Of a DNA stretch of 64,000 bases, positions 39,166 through 47,674 are shown piece after piece (the stretch's first letter is position 1; every line of letters begins with the position of its first letter). The position numbers and the translations under genes were made by a program. The DNA is taken from positions 1-64,000 of the IMG/VR virus record IMGVR_UViG_3300031754_000001; one strand, given 5' to 3'. Under the pieces are notes generated by a model. That model had not been told where the DNA came from and did not search any database. It saw only the letters and a list, made by a program, of their open reading frames with translations. Source of the stretch: a virus.

Positions 39166-39237
39166 GGAGCCTACGAGAGTCGAACTCGTGACCTTCTCAA
39201 TGCCATTGAGACGCGCTGCCAGCTGCGCCAAGACCCC
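39165..39237 (-). tRNA. tRNA-Ala(GGC)
   Basis: Acceptor GGGGTCT/AGGCTCC, arm TCTCA-ATGGCAT-TGAGA, T-loop TTCGACT. Its discriminator base overlaps the permuted 3' half. Confidence 0.9.
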
Positions 39238-39240
39238 ATA

Positions 39241-39297
39241 GTGCTGGTTCCCTGGCCGGGCCGTCTAGCAACAACCGGCCCGGCCAGGGGTCAGCAC
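39241..39297 (-). other. very strong spacer hairpin
   Basis: CCCTGGCCGGGCCG pairs perfectly over 14 bp with CGGCCCGGCCAGGG, and GTGCTG/CAGCAC extends it. Two more hairpins follow (39301-39324, 39332-39350). These may be processing or termination signals. Confidence 0.55.
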
Positions 39298-39444
39298 ATC
39301 GCAGGAGACCAAAGGAACTCCTGCTCGATGGCGGGATTGGCCGTCCCGCCGAAATGCTCACGCTATGGAGATGTCAAGATGGCCAGCCGGAGCTGACCGC
39401 GGTGACATGCACTATCCGCGGCTCTCGCCTTGGACGGTGGTCGC

Positions 39445-39514
39445 AGGGGCGGAAGGACTCGAACCCTCGTAGGCAGGTTTGGAATCTGCTGTCCTGGCCG
39501 CTAAACGACGCCCC
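39445..39514 (-). tRNA. tRNA-Trp(CCA)
   Basis: Acceptor GGGGCG/CGCCCC, loop TTCCAAA (closing pair A-C), T-loop TTCGAGT. First tRNA of the array in transcription order. A 9-bp hairpin AGAACCGCC/GGCGGTTCT lies upstream near 39540-39575. Confidence 0.85.
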
Positions 39515-39875
39515 TTCGGTATGAAGTTGTCCTGAAACTAAGAGAACCGCCCTGCCGGCTTCCCGGTGGCGGTTCTGGTCCTGGACCTTCCGGTCCGCTA
39601 TCCAGGTTCCGCCTCGCCGGGCCGGCTGCCTTCCCTCCACGCGGGCAGCATGGCGATCGGGCAGGTGCGCCCGTCGTGCTGCTTCGCTGAGGAGAGGTAC
39701 ATCACGGCTCCAGTCTAGGCCCTGCGTCAACTGATTTCCTGCGGTGCCCCGGGCGGCTTAGCGGTTTCCCGCCAGAGGCCGGTTCTGGGGCCTACATGTC
39801 AATCATACGGCATAGGACAGGCAGTCGGCAACTCCTGTTTCCCGGGACCTCTGCGAACCGGGTTAGCCTAGCCTG

Positions 39876-40208
39876 GTGACCCCTGCCGGGACCGCTGCGG
39901 AAGCCGCTGCCAGGGCATCCGCCTGGATCAGCCTGTCCGCGAACCTGGTCGACGTCCTGGCCTGGCATCGCAGCCTGTGCGCGGCCTGCCAGCCGCTCCG
40001 GTCGTGCCCGGAATACGGCGAGATCATCAGCGAGTACGGTGCCGGGGAGTTCGGCGTGGCTGTGTTCTACCCGGATGACGCCGGGCTGCCAGGCGCGTTA
40101 CGCGTTGCCCAGCTCCTGGATCGCCGCGCTGACGCCGCCCGGGAACAGCCACGGGTTACCGGGCCGCTCGGTGCCCTCGGTGCTACTGCTGTTACCGTTA
40201 GCCCTTGA
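39876..40208 (+). CDS. hypothetical protein
   Basis: 110 residues from GTG. DVLAWHRSLCAACQPLRSCP, followed by EYGEIISEYGAGEF, has a CxxC-like cluster. The rest is Ala/Leu-rich helices. First + strand gene after the tRNA array. Family unknown. Confidence 0.5.
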   Translation: MTPAGTAAEAAARASAWISLSANLVDVLAWHRSLCAACQPLRSCPEYGEIISEYGAGEFGVAVFYPDDAGLPGALRVAQLLDRRADAAREQPRVTGPLGALGATAVTVSP

Positions 40209-40551
40209 GAACATAATTACCGCCTGTGAATAGTAGATTACTGTCCTGGTACGGGGCAGCTTACCCGCAACGCGGCGGGATAGCGCCTTATATCTCAGTT
40301 ACGTCGCAGGCCAGGAGCCTGACATAGCCGTCAGCCAGGCGCGAGATGGCCGGGTAAGGTCAGCTGGTGATCCTCGTCGCTCCCGCCCGCCGGGATTGCT
40401 GCCGTGATCCGGGGGACATGACGAGAATCCTGGCTTACCAGTTGTCTACAAAATTCACTGCCGTCGCCGGAGCCTTGCCAATGGCGGCAGGCCCTACTAT
40501 GTCCTGAAGTGGCCCGGCGGACCCCCGTGGGGAAGCGAGGAGGGAGTTGTC
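40209..40551 (+). other. intergenic region, no convincing gene
   Basis: A 46-codon GTG frame (40367-40507) exists but has no strong support. The region is relatively AT-rich at its start (TAGTAGATTAC) and ends with GAGGAGGG before the next ATG. Confidence 0.4.
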
Positions 40552-40710
40552 ATGGCTGACGGCGATTCACCCGGGACCCCGGTGAAGCCAGCAGTGGAAG
40601 TCCGGGGCGGCGAGCATCCTGACTGGGCGGGCGCGGAACCCGGCCAGCCTGTCCGCGAGCTGCCGGATCCCGTACCGGGGGAGCCCGCGGCAGACGGCGA
40701 GAGCGGGTGA
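40552..40710 (+). CDS. small acidic Pro/Glu-rich protein
   Basis: 52 residues with an excellent ribosome site (GAGGAGGGAGTTGTC). Composition is P, G, E, D and A with VRGGEHPDWAGAEPGQPV. Disordered; stop overlaps the methyltransferase start. Confidence 0.5.
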   Translation: MADGDSPGTPVKPAVEVRGGEHPDWAGAEPGQPVRELPDPVPGEPAADGESG

Positions 40711-41273
40711 TGACGGCGAGCCGTCCCGAGGAACTGGGCGCGCTCGTCCGCACGGCGGGCCAGATGGAGCAGGCGTGGCTGAACCGGGTTCCCCATGCCG
40801 GCGATGCCCGTTATACCCCCTGGATGCCGTTCTCCATCCCGGCGTACATCGCGATGGTGACGGAGGCGCTGCCGGAAATCCGGGGGGACCGGTTCCTGGA
40901 GATCGGCTCGGGTATCGGCACCAAGCTGCTGCTCGCCCGCGAGTTCTGCGGTTTCTCGGTCCTCGGCATCGAGCGGACCGCCGAGTACGCCGCGGTGGCC
41001 GGCTCGATGGGACTGGAGACGAAGACCGCCGACGCGCTGGACTGGGCCGGCTATGACGAGGCCGACCTGACCTGGTTCAACCGGGTATTCCGGGACCTGT
41101 CCGCCGAGACCGCCCTGGAGGCGAAAGTCTGGGCCGAGACAGCGCCCGGCGCGGTGATCATGTGCGCCAACCTTGAGTCCCGGCCGCCAATGACGTGGTA
41201 CCCGGTCCTGGACAGCTGGGACTCCGAGCGCCGCGGCATTTGGCAGAAGCCGTTCGCGCCCGCGGGCAGCTGA
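40710..41273 (+). CDS. class I SAM-dependent methyltransferase
   Basis: 187 residues. RFLEIGSGIGTKLLLAREFC is motif I; VLGIERTAEYAAVAGSMGLE is motif II with the acidic ribose ligand; ADALDWAGYDEADLTWFNRV fits motifs III-IV. Substrate unknown. Confidence 0.82.
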   Translation: MTASRPEELGALVRTAGQMEQAWLNRVPHAGDARYTPWMPFSIPAYIAMVTEALPEIRGDRFLEIGSGIGTKLLLAREFCGFSVLGIERTAEYAAVAGSMGLETKTADALDWAGYDEADLTWFNRVFRDLSAETALEAKVWAETAPGAVIMCANLESRPPMTWYPVLDSWDSERRGIWQKPFAPAGS

Positions 41274-41330
41274 TACCCTGGCCTGCATCAGGCCGTAGCT
41301 GCCTTTTCCGGGCACGGACGGGAACGGAGA
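41274..41330 (+). promoter_or_regulatory. promoter and hairpin leader
   Basis: TACCCT -10 then AGGCCGTAGCTGCC, as in the capsid leader. GGACGGGA pairs with TCCCGTCC around ACGGAGATGA, placing a ribosome site and ATG in the loop; the 33-codon frame behind it (to 41431) may be a leader peptide. Confidence 0.45.
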
Positions 41331-41393
41331 TGATCCCGTCCACTGCCCGGGACTCATTTCCGGCCGGCCTGCCGTCCGTGCCCGGAATTGCGA

Positions 41394-41474
41394 TAACCTG
41401 GGCCTATCAAGCCGTGGCACTTAGGCGCTGACGCGAGCAGGTGAGCCGGGAGTTCCGCCCGGAAGGCCCGCTCC
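41394..41474 (+). promoter_or_regulatory. second promoter and leader
   Basis: TAACCT -10, GCCGTGGC, GAGCCGGGAG and a TTCCGCCCGGAA hairpin directly before GGAAGG and the GTG start. Confidence 0.45.
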
Positions 41475-41912
41475 GTGCTCCAAGTCATGTGTCCCGGATG
41501 CCTGACCCAGGTATTCCTGGAGTGCACCTGCCCGCCCGGCTACGTCAATGCTGCCGGAGCGCACCAGCCCGGCTGCAGTCACGCGGATCCCGACGCGATG
41601 GTCCGGTGCCCGCCCGGGGCGGCACAGTGCTGCCAGGTGGATCACGACCACGCCGCCGCGGCCAACGCCTGTCCTGGCGGCCACGGTGCCTGCCCCGAGC
41701 CGGAGACCTGCCGGCTCTGGAAGGGCGCCATCGCCGACGCCTTCCACCCGCAGTTCACTGGCGGCCACCCGCTGTTCGAGGGGACGGAACCGCCGCCGTG
41801 CCCGGGAGGCCACTGCCACAAGGACATCGACGGCTGCACCGTCTGCCGGCCGCTGATCATCACGATGCTCCCGGGCGGCACCACCGTTGCGCTGGCCGGG
41901 ACGGGCGGCTGA
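41475..41912 (+). CDS. Cys/His-rich protein
   Basis: 145 residues with 16 Cys and many His: CPGCLTQVFLECTCPPGY, CPPGAAQCCQVDHDHAAA, CPGGHGACPEPETCRL, CPGGHCHKDIDGCTVCR. It probably binds several zinc ions or is disulfide-rich if exported; no signal peptide. Family unknown. Confidence 0.6.
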   Translation: MLQVMCPGCLTQVFLECTCPPGYVNAAGAHQPGCSHADPDAMVRCPPGAAQCCQVDHDHAAAANACPGGHGACPEPETCRLWKGAIADAFHPQFTGGHPLFEGTEPPPCPGGHCHKDIDGCTVCRPLIITMLPGGTTVALAGTGG

Positions 41913-41913
41913 C

Positions 41914-42360
41914 ATGGCCCAGACCGCGATCGACCAGGTGCGCTCCTCGCTGATGCTCAACGCCCTCCTGCCGGTCGGCGGCACGGCCGGGAACCCGGGA
42001 ACGCAGCTGACCGCGCTGAACGCGAGCGCCATGAAGCTGAAGCTGACCTCCGCCGCGTCCTCCGGGTCGGCGAGCGGCACCGAGATCACCGGCTCCGGCT
42101 ACGTCGCCGGGGGCACGGCGTTCTCGGACATCGCCACGACCCAGGCATCCGCGGCCGGCAGCAACGTGCTGCTCCCGAAAACCACCGTGTTCGCCTGGGT
42201 GAACGGGTCCGGCGGCAACTGGTCGATCGTCTCGCTGGAGATCACCGATGGCGCCCCGATCCGGGTGTGGTACGGCAACTGGAACGGCCAGCCGGTCGTC
42301 GTGGCCAACGGCAACACTTTCCAGGTGGCCGCCCTGGCCATCTCTGCTGGAGGCTTTTAG
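41914..42360 (+). CDS. phage structural beta-sandwich protein
   Basis: 148 residues. SLMLNALLPVGGTAGNPGTQ, FSDIATTQASAAGSN and NGSGGNWSIVSLEITDGAPI with GQPVVVANGNTFQVAA match a family of small tail or fibre-associated phage proteins. It probably decorates the tail. Confidence 0.65.
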   Translation: MAQTAIDQVRSSLMLNALLPVGGTAGNPGTQLTALNASAMKLKLTSAASSGSASGTEITGSGYVAGGTAFSDIATTQASAAGSNVLLPKTTVFAWVNGSGGNWSIVSLEITDGAPIRVWYGNWNGQPVVVANGNTFQVAALAISAGGF

Positions 42361-42361
42361 T

Positions 42362-42378
42362 AACTATAACTTATAGTT
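42362..42378. promoter_or_regulatory. AT-rich palindrome upstream of an HNH gene
   Basis: AACTATAA-C-TTATAGTT is a perfect 8+8 palindrome in an AT-rich island unlike the surrounding DNA. Possible operator or endonuclease-related site. Confidence 0.4.
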
Positions 42379-42410
42379 GCTTTTAGCTATGGTACGTGCT
42401 AATGTAAAGC

Positions 42411-43412
42411 ATGACCAAACACTATACGCATGAGCACGATCAGGAGATCGCCCAGCTGTATCAAGCTGGTCAGACGACCTACGAGATAGCGGCAGTCTTC
42501 GGAATCTCACCGACACCCGTTACCCGTGCACTAGAGCGGCAGGGAGTTCCGCTTCGGCGAGGTGGCAGGCGCACCACATGGACCGGCACGCCGGAGCAGA
42601 AGGCAGCCGTCGTCGCGGCTTACCTGGAAGGCGAGTCCATCCGGCGAATAGCCCAGCGGCTCGCAGTCCGTGCTACCTGCATAATCGAGGCGCTTAACGA
42701 GGCTAGCATTGACCGGCGTCACCGGGGCAAGCAACCCATGCTCGATGATGAGACAGCGCGCGAAATCGCGGAAGCCTATCAGGCAGGCGAGAAACTTACT
42801 GGCCTGGCTGCCCGCTATAATGTCAGTTACATCACGATCCGGAACTACCTGGTGAAACAGGGCATCGAAATGCGTCCCGCGCATAAGTCCGTGTTCTGGA
42901 CGGAGGAGCGGAAAGCTGAAGCCGCCCGCCGGTATCAGGCAGGCGAGAACCAGCAGGAAATCGCCGCTGTACTCAGGTGCAGTCAGCACGGCGTGTCGAA
43001 TATCCTGCGCAGGCTCGGTGTCCTGGCACGCGGACCTTACCGGCGCCGGGAAGGTCATCCGTCCTGGAACGGCGGTCGAACGCTCACCGAAGACGGCTAC
43101 GTTCGCGTCAAGCTACCCGACGAGTACAGGCACCTGTTTCCGGATATACCTGCGAACGGCTACGTATTGGAGCACCGACTGGTGATGGCCCGGCACCTGG
43201 GCCGGCCGCTGCACCCGGACGAGAACGTGCACCACAAACGGGACAACGCGGAGAACGACCTGGAGCACCTGGAATTGTGGACGTCCAGCCAGCCGTCCGG
43301 CCGCCGGGTAGAGGAGATCGTGGCATGGGCGGCGGAGATGCTGATCCGGTACGCGCCGGAAGCCCTGGTACCGGGCTGGCAGGAACTGCCATTGCCGGAG
43401 GCAGTCACGTAA
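42411..43412 (+). CDS. HNH endonuclease with four tandem HTH repeats
   Basis: 333 residues. Four repeats of a homeodomain-like HTH follow one another: EIAQLYQAGQTTYEIAAVFG, VVAAYLEGESIRRIAQRLAV, EIAEAYQAGEKLTGLAARYN and EAARRYQAGENQQEIAAVLR, each ending in a recognition-helix pattern and a GV/SI/GI turn. The C-terminal HNH part is GYVLEHRLVMARHLGRPLHP with ENVHHKRDNAENDLEHLEL. It is a free-standing homing endonuclease type with an unusually long DNA-recognition array, inserted between tail genes with its own AT-rich leader. Confidence 0.88.
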   Translation: MTKHYTHEHDQEIAQLYQAGQTTYEIAAVFGISPTPVTRALERQGVPLRRGGRRTTWTGTPEQKAAVVAAYLEGESIRRIAQRLAVRATCIIEALNEASIDRRHRGKQPMLDDETAREIAEAYQAGEKLTGLAARYNVSYITIRNYLVKQGIEMRPAHKSVFWTEERKAEAARRYQAGENQQEIAAVLRCSQHGVSNILRRLGVLARGPYRRREGHPSWNGGRTLTEDGYVRVKLPDEYRHLFPDIPANGYVLEHRLVMARHLGRPLHPDENVHHKRDNAENDLEHLELWTSSQPSGRRVEEIVAWAAEMLIRYAPEALVPGWQELPLPEAVT

Positions 43413-43500
43413 ACTGCCCGTAGAGGCCGTAGCCGCACCTGTCACGGGTTGCGCGGATGGAGCCAGGCTCCCCCGTCCGTGAGAGGTTCTGAGGTAACCC
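43410..43500 (+). promoter_or_regulatory. promoter and leader
   Basis: TAAACT -10, AGGCCGTAGCCGC, then GGATGGAGCCAGGCTCC and GAGAGG/GAGG before the GTG at 43501; it resembles the capsid and major tail leaders. Confidence 0.5.
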
Positions 43501-43896
43501 GTGGCCGACAGTGATGTTCCCATCACCGCTGGCTCTGGCACCAACATCCACACCTTCCTCAACGGTGCCGGTTTCCACGACCAGGTGGTGCGGGAATCCC
43601 CGGCTACGGCGGTCGCGGCGCCGACGTCGTGGACGCTGGCGGTGGTGGGCACCACGTCCACGATCGCCGCGGACATCACCCGCCGGTCAGTGATCCTGTG
43701 GAACACCAGTGTCAGCGCGACCGTGTACCTGCGCTACGACGGGACTGCGCCGACCACCGCGGCAGGCGGGTTCCACGACGAGATCCCGCCGGGCGGGCGG
43801 CTGGAGGTCGCCAAGGAACTGGTCACCCTGGCCGAGTCGTTCATCGCATCGGCCGCCGTGGGCACGCTGAACATCTCCCTTGCGACGGCAGCCTGA
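43501..43896 (+). CDS. virion decoration or tail protein
   Basis: 131 residues, beta-rich, Thr/Ser/Val/Ala composition: VRESPATAVAAPTSWTLAVV and SVILWNTSVSATVYLRYDGT. The shared leader with capsid and major tail genes suggests an abundant virion component. Exact role unknown. Confidence 0.6.
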   Translation: MADSDVPITAGSGTNIHTFLNGAGFHDQVVRESPATAVAAPTSWTLAVVGTTSTIAADITRRSVILWNTSVSATVYLRYDGTAPTTAAGGFHDEIPPGGRLEVAKELVTLAESFIASAAVGTLNISLATAA

Positions 43897-43897
43897 C

Positions 43898-44086
43898 ATG
43901 AGCGATCAGGCACTGATCTCCGCCTACATCTGGGCCGCCTCCGTCATCGTGGTACTGGCCGTCGTCGTGGTACTGGGCGTCGCCCTCGCCTGTGCCGGCC
44001 CACTCCGCCGGGCGTTCTTCCGGATCCGGCACGCGATTGCCCGCGCAGTTCATCGCGCGGTACGGAAGGCGGCGACATGGGCTTGA
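43898..44086 (+). CDS. single-span membrane protein
   Basis: 62 residues: AYIWAASVIVVLAVVVVLGV continues into ALACA, then a strongly basic helix (RRAFFRIRHAIARAVHRAVR). N-out/C-in topology is expected. It overlaps the next start. Possibly lysis-related, but unproven. Confidence 0.55.
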   Translation: MSDQALISAYIWAASVIVVLAVVVVLGVALACAGPLRRAFFRIRHAIARAVHRAVRKAATWA

Positions 44087-47031
44087 CGCTGCCTGGGCTG
44101 ATCGGCCGGTTTTTCGCCGCCGCGTCGAACATCTTCGCATCCTCCTCGTTCGCCGGAGACACCTGGCCGTCGCTGTACGTGTTCGGAGACGGCCGGATCT
44201 ACCTCGGAGATGGCACCGAGGACCTGACATCCGGAACGCTGGTCTACACGCTGCCTGAGTTCTACGTCCGGGCGCGGGCTAACCGGATCGGGTTCGTCTT
44301 GCGGTCTACCAACATGACTGACCCGGTAGTGCGGAACCTGCTGGAGCTTCAGGACAACATCGGCGCCCCGATTTTCTCGGTTGCCACCAGTGGCGGCGTG
44401 TTCCTCAATGACAATTTCGGGCAGTGCTACTCAGTTATCACCCCGCCGAATTTCTTTACCAATATCTACGGGTACATGCAGCTGACGCAGCAGTCCGCGT
44501 TCCGCTGCTCGGCTGGCCCGGCGATGAATATCATGACCTGGGCCGACGCGGTGTCGGAAGTGTACCAGCGGGGCCGGGTCGGGACGGCGGGACGGTGGAC
44601 CGCCACTAACGCCTCATTCGCGTCGGTCAATGTCACCGGCCCGCCGACCGGGATGAACGCGGTACGGCAGTGGTCCTCGACGGCGGCGGGGAACATCGTG
44701 GCAACCACCGCGACGGGAACTGCCGGGTATCCGGTGCCGGCGCTGGCATTTGTCGCGGCGATGGTCTTCACCAAGTCGGTGACCGTGGCCCGGTCCAAGA
44801 CCCTCGGACTGCTGTTCTACAACGCGGCCGGCACCGCTATCGGGTCCGCGACCGTGGGTGCTGCGGTGACGGACACGACGACCGGGTGGACCCGGCTGGA
44901 CGTGCAGGCCGTCTCCCCCGTAGGGGCCGCATACTGCGCGCTGCAGCTTACCGTCACCGGCTGCGCGGGGGCGGCTGAATTGCACCAGGACTCGGCGGCA
45001 GGTATCTGGCCCGGGTGCACCACCAGCCAGGTGACCGCGTGGAACCCGCCGTTCACGTTCCGGCAGGACGCGTTCATGCCAGCCGCGTGGGCCGTGACCG
45101 GGTGCACCGGGAACACGGTCACCCCGATCGTCGTCACGGTCGGCGCCGGTCACCCGTTCATGGTCGGCGACACGGTGACGACCACCGCCATCGGCGGGAA
45201 CACTGCCGCGAACCAGGTCAACGCCGTCATCACCGCGGTCACCGCGACCACGTTCACCATCCCGGGGACCGGGAACGGTGCTTACACCTCCGGCGGGTCA
45301 GCGCAGATGATCTACAGCGCTATCGGCCAGTACGACGGGGCGAACGCGGGAGACATCGCGATCCGGGCGGACGGCCCGTCCAACATCGTGCAGCGGTTCT
45401 TCACCAACGCGACCGCCGGGATACCGTCCGCGCAACGGTGGGTCGGCGATCCGAGGATCACCAGCCAGCCCGCCAGGATTAACTGGTACGGCGGCAACTA
45501 CCTCCAGCAGACCGGCTCCGCGGACCTGGACTACACGCTGCCCAACGTGGCGACCGGCATGCTGCACAACGACCCGCCGGACAGCGTGAACCGCGGCGTC
45601 ATCGCCACCCCCGGCCAGTGGAACCTGATCAACGACGCGTCCAACGCCCAGGCGTTCGGCGGCATGGCCAACTTCGTGCAGGCGGTGCGCAAGAAGTCCA
45701 CCGGAGCCCCGTATGTGTCGAAAGACGGCATGTTCGCGTTCATGTACGGGCTGTGGGACATGGCAACGGTTAGCTCGGCCGGCGGTGCCTCCCAGATGGC
45801 GCAGATTAACGGGACCGGGAACACCGGGGCCATCGCGAACACCTTGCGAGCCCTGATCTGCCAGGCTCGCGCCAGCTCCATTCTGCCGTGGAATGACACG
45901 CATTTCGTTCTGACAGGGAACTCGGTGTCCGGGACAGTGCAGTATTCCTGGTCCCAGGGCGGACCGGGAGTAGGCGGGACATTCACTTACTGGCCTACGA
46001 CGACGAGTTCTACCTTCACGTTTACTATCCCGGCTGATTTTACCGGGGGTGCCGTCACCATCCTGGGACCCGGGGCGCCGGGTGCGTTCGGCGGCACGTT
46101 CACGTTCACCGGGACATTGTTTACTACCGGCGGGGTCGCCAACCCAGGTCCACTTTACATCTCCTCGACGTCCCCGGTCGGGGCACGGGCGCGGGTCGCG
46201 ATCCGGTTCAAGAACCTGACCGCGGCGCACGCCGGCCTCACCATCATCGGGACTACCACCCAGGTTGATGCCACTGGCGGGACAGCGATCGACTGTGCCG
46301 CCATCGAAGGGCAGTATCCCAACCTTGTCGCGGTGTTCGGGGTACCCCGGCTCCCGGCGAATGCTAACTACGCTTCGCTGGCAGGGGCAGGCTCGTACTG
46401 GAATAGCAACTCAGGATCATCCGGTGACGCTGATGTCAATCAGATGAACGCGGCGCTGAAAGCACTCGTAGCGGAATTCGACAGTTCCGTGTTTTTCGTG
46501 GACACCGACGCCGCGCTGCAGAAGCAGGCATCCTTCTTTGCCGCGGACGGCTTTTCCATGAGCGCGCTGGGCGTGCATGCCATGGCATCGCAATTCGTCG
46601 CCGCGCTGCAAGCGCAGCTACCGCTCATCGATTTCAGGAATGTCAACCATGATTATCACGATACGACCGTCGTGCCGGTCGGCGGACCGTGGTCCAAGTC
46701 CGGCCCGCTGTCCGTCAGCACGGGCGTATCCCGGTTCTATGCCGATGATTACTACTACCTGTCCTCCGTCCGCGCGTCAGTCAACACCGCCCCGGTTGGC
46801 GCGAGCATCATCGTGGACGTCCTCAAAAACGGATCCACGATATTCACGACCACCGCCAACCGGCCGACGATCACCGCGGGGACGAACAGCGCCATCTCGG
46901 CCGCCCCGCCGGACCTGCTGTTCGTGGTCCCCGGGGATTACCTGACTGTCAATGTCGCGCAGGTCGGAACAGGCAATCCGGGTGCTGACCTGACCGTCAA
47001 CGTACTCGGCCGCAAGATCCCCATTCCGTGA
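44077..47031 (+). CDS. large tail fibre with SGNH/GDSL-like hydrolase domain
   Basis: 984 residues. Residues 1-200 look like a virion-attachment and beta domain (PSLYVFGDGRIYLGDGTEDL). Ala/Thr/Gly beta-sandwich segments follow. Residues about 540-850 resemble an SGNH hydrolase interrupted by a beta domain: DMATVSSAGGASQMAQINGT near the oxyanion region, HFVLTGNSV, and the C-terminal block FFAADGFSMSALGVHAMASQ similar to DGxHPxxxGH. The last 100 residues (ASIIVDVLKNGSTIFTTTAN) are a common fibre tip domain. It probably binds and de-esterifies host surface glycans. Confidence 0.7.
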   Translation: MGLTLPGLIGRFFAAASNIFASSSFAGDTWPSLYVFGDGRIYLGDGTEDLTSGTLVYTLPEFYVRARANRIGFVLRSTNMTDPVVRNLLELQDNIGAPIFSVATSGGVFLNDNFGQCYSVITPPNFFTNIYGYMQLTQQSAFRCSAGPAMNIMTWADAVSEVYQRGRVGTAGRWTATNASFASVNVTGPPTGMNAVRQWSSTAAGNIVATTATGTAGYPVPALAFVAAMVFTKSVTVARSKTLGLLFYNAAGTAIGSATVGAAVTDTTTGWTRLDVQAVSPVGAAYCALQLTVTGCAGAAELHQDSAAGIWPGCTTSQVTAWNPPFTFRQDAFMPAAWAVTGCTGNTVTPIVVTVGAGHPFMVGDTVTTTAIGGNTAANQVNAVITAVTATTFTIPGTGNGAYTSGGSAQMIYSAIGQYDGANAGDIAIRADGPSNIVQRFFTNATAGIPSAQRWVGDPRITSQPARINWYGGNYLQQTGSADLDYTLPNVATGMLHNDPPDSVNRGVIATPGQWNLINDASNAQAFGGMANFVQAVRKKSTGAPYVSKDGMFAFMYGLWDMATVSSAGGASQMAQINGTGNTGAIANTLRALICQARASSILPWNDTHFVLTGNSVSGTVQYSWSQGGPGVGGTFTYWPTTTSSTFTFTIPADFTGGAVTILGPGAPGAFGGTFTFTGTLFTTGGVANPGPLYISSTSPVGARARVAIRFKNLTAAHAGLTIIGTTTQVDATGGTAIDCAAIEGQYPNLVAVFGVPRLPANANYASLAGAGSYWNSNSGSSGDADVNQMNAALKALVAEFDSSVFFVDTDAALQKQASFFAADGFSMSALGVHAMASQFVAALQAQLPLIDFRNVNHDYHDTTVVPVGGPWSKSGPLSVSTGVSRFYADDYYYLSSVRASVNTAPVGASIIVDVLKNGSTIFTTTANRPTITAGTNSAISAAPPDLLFVVPGDYLTVNVAQVGTGNPGADLTVNVLGRKIPIP

Positions 47032-47044
47032 GAAAAGAGCGCCC

Positions 47045-47674
47045 ATGTCCGGGTACAAGCCAGTCGGTACCGAGCTGCTGTACTCCTATGCCACCCCGGC
47101 GACGATCAGCGTGGTGTCCGCGTCGGCGGTAACGATCACCGCCGGGTGGCCCGCCATCGAGATCCCGGCGCATTTCTTCTCCAACGTGGGTGACTGGTCG
47201 TCCTCGCTGCGGTTCAGGATGGGCGGGTTCATCACCACCACCGCGACGGTTCCCACATTCCAGTGGGGCCTGGCCGCCGCGATCAAGGCCAGCCCCCCGG
47301 CGTTCTCGGCGGCGACGCCGCTCGGCCAGACGGCCGCGGTCATCCCCAGCGCGACCGGCGTGACCGCCGCGTCCTGGTTCCTGGACCTGGATATCACCCT
47401 GAAGACGCTGACCGGGGTAGCGACATCGGTCCTGGTCACCATGGGCAAGGTCGACATGCCGGGGATTGTCGCGGCACCGTTCCTGGGCGCGACAGTTCCC
47501 GCCGCCGCCGGGGCAAACACGATGTCCACCTACGACGTGAACCAGCCGTACCACCTGTGGCCGTTCCTGACCCTGGGCGCCGCGACGGCAGGCAATCAGG
47601 TCACTGCCCAGTACGCGAAATTGTATGGCGAGAATTTACCGGAGCGAGAACTAGCAGGAAATGGCGGTAACTGA
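47045..47674 (+). CDS. virion-associated beta protein
   Basis: 209 residues, Thr/Ala/Val-rich with YPATPATISVVSASAV-type strands (ATPATISVVSASAVTITAGW) and VTMGKVDMPGIVAAPFLGA. It lies between fibre genes and resembles a fibre-associated protein. No enzyme motifs. Confidence 0.55.
   Translation: MSGYKPVGTELLYSYATPATISVVSASAVTITAGWPAIEIPAHFFSNVGDWSSSLRFRMGGFITTTATVPTFQWGLAAAIKASPPAFSAATPLGQTAAVIPSATGVTAASWFLDLDITLKTLTGVATSVLVTMGKVDMPGIVAAPFLGATVPAAAGANTMSTYDVNQPYHLWPFLTLGAATAGNQVTAQYAKLYGENLPERELAGNGGN

Noticed and set aside
39374-39730. 118-residue - strand frame
   Set aside because: It runs through tRNA-Trp and hairpin spacers and has no protein-like features.
40367-40507. 46-codon GTG frame
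   Set aside because: Weak ribosome site and no recognisable sequence; left as intergenic.
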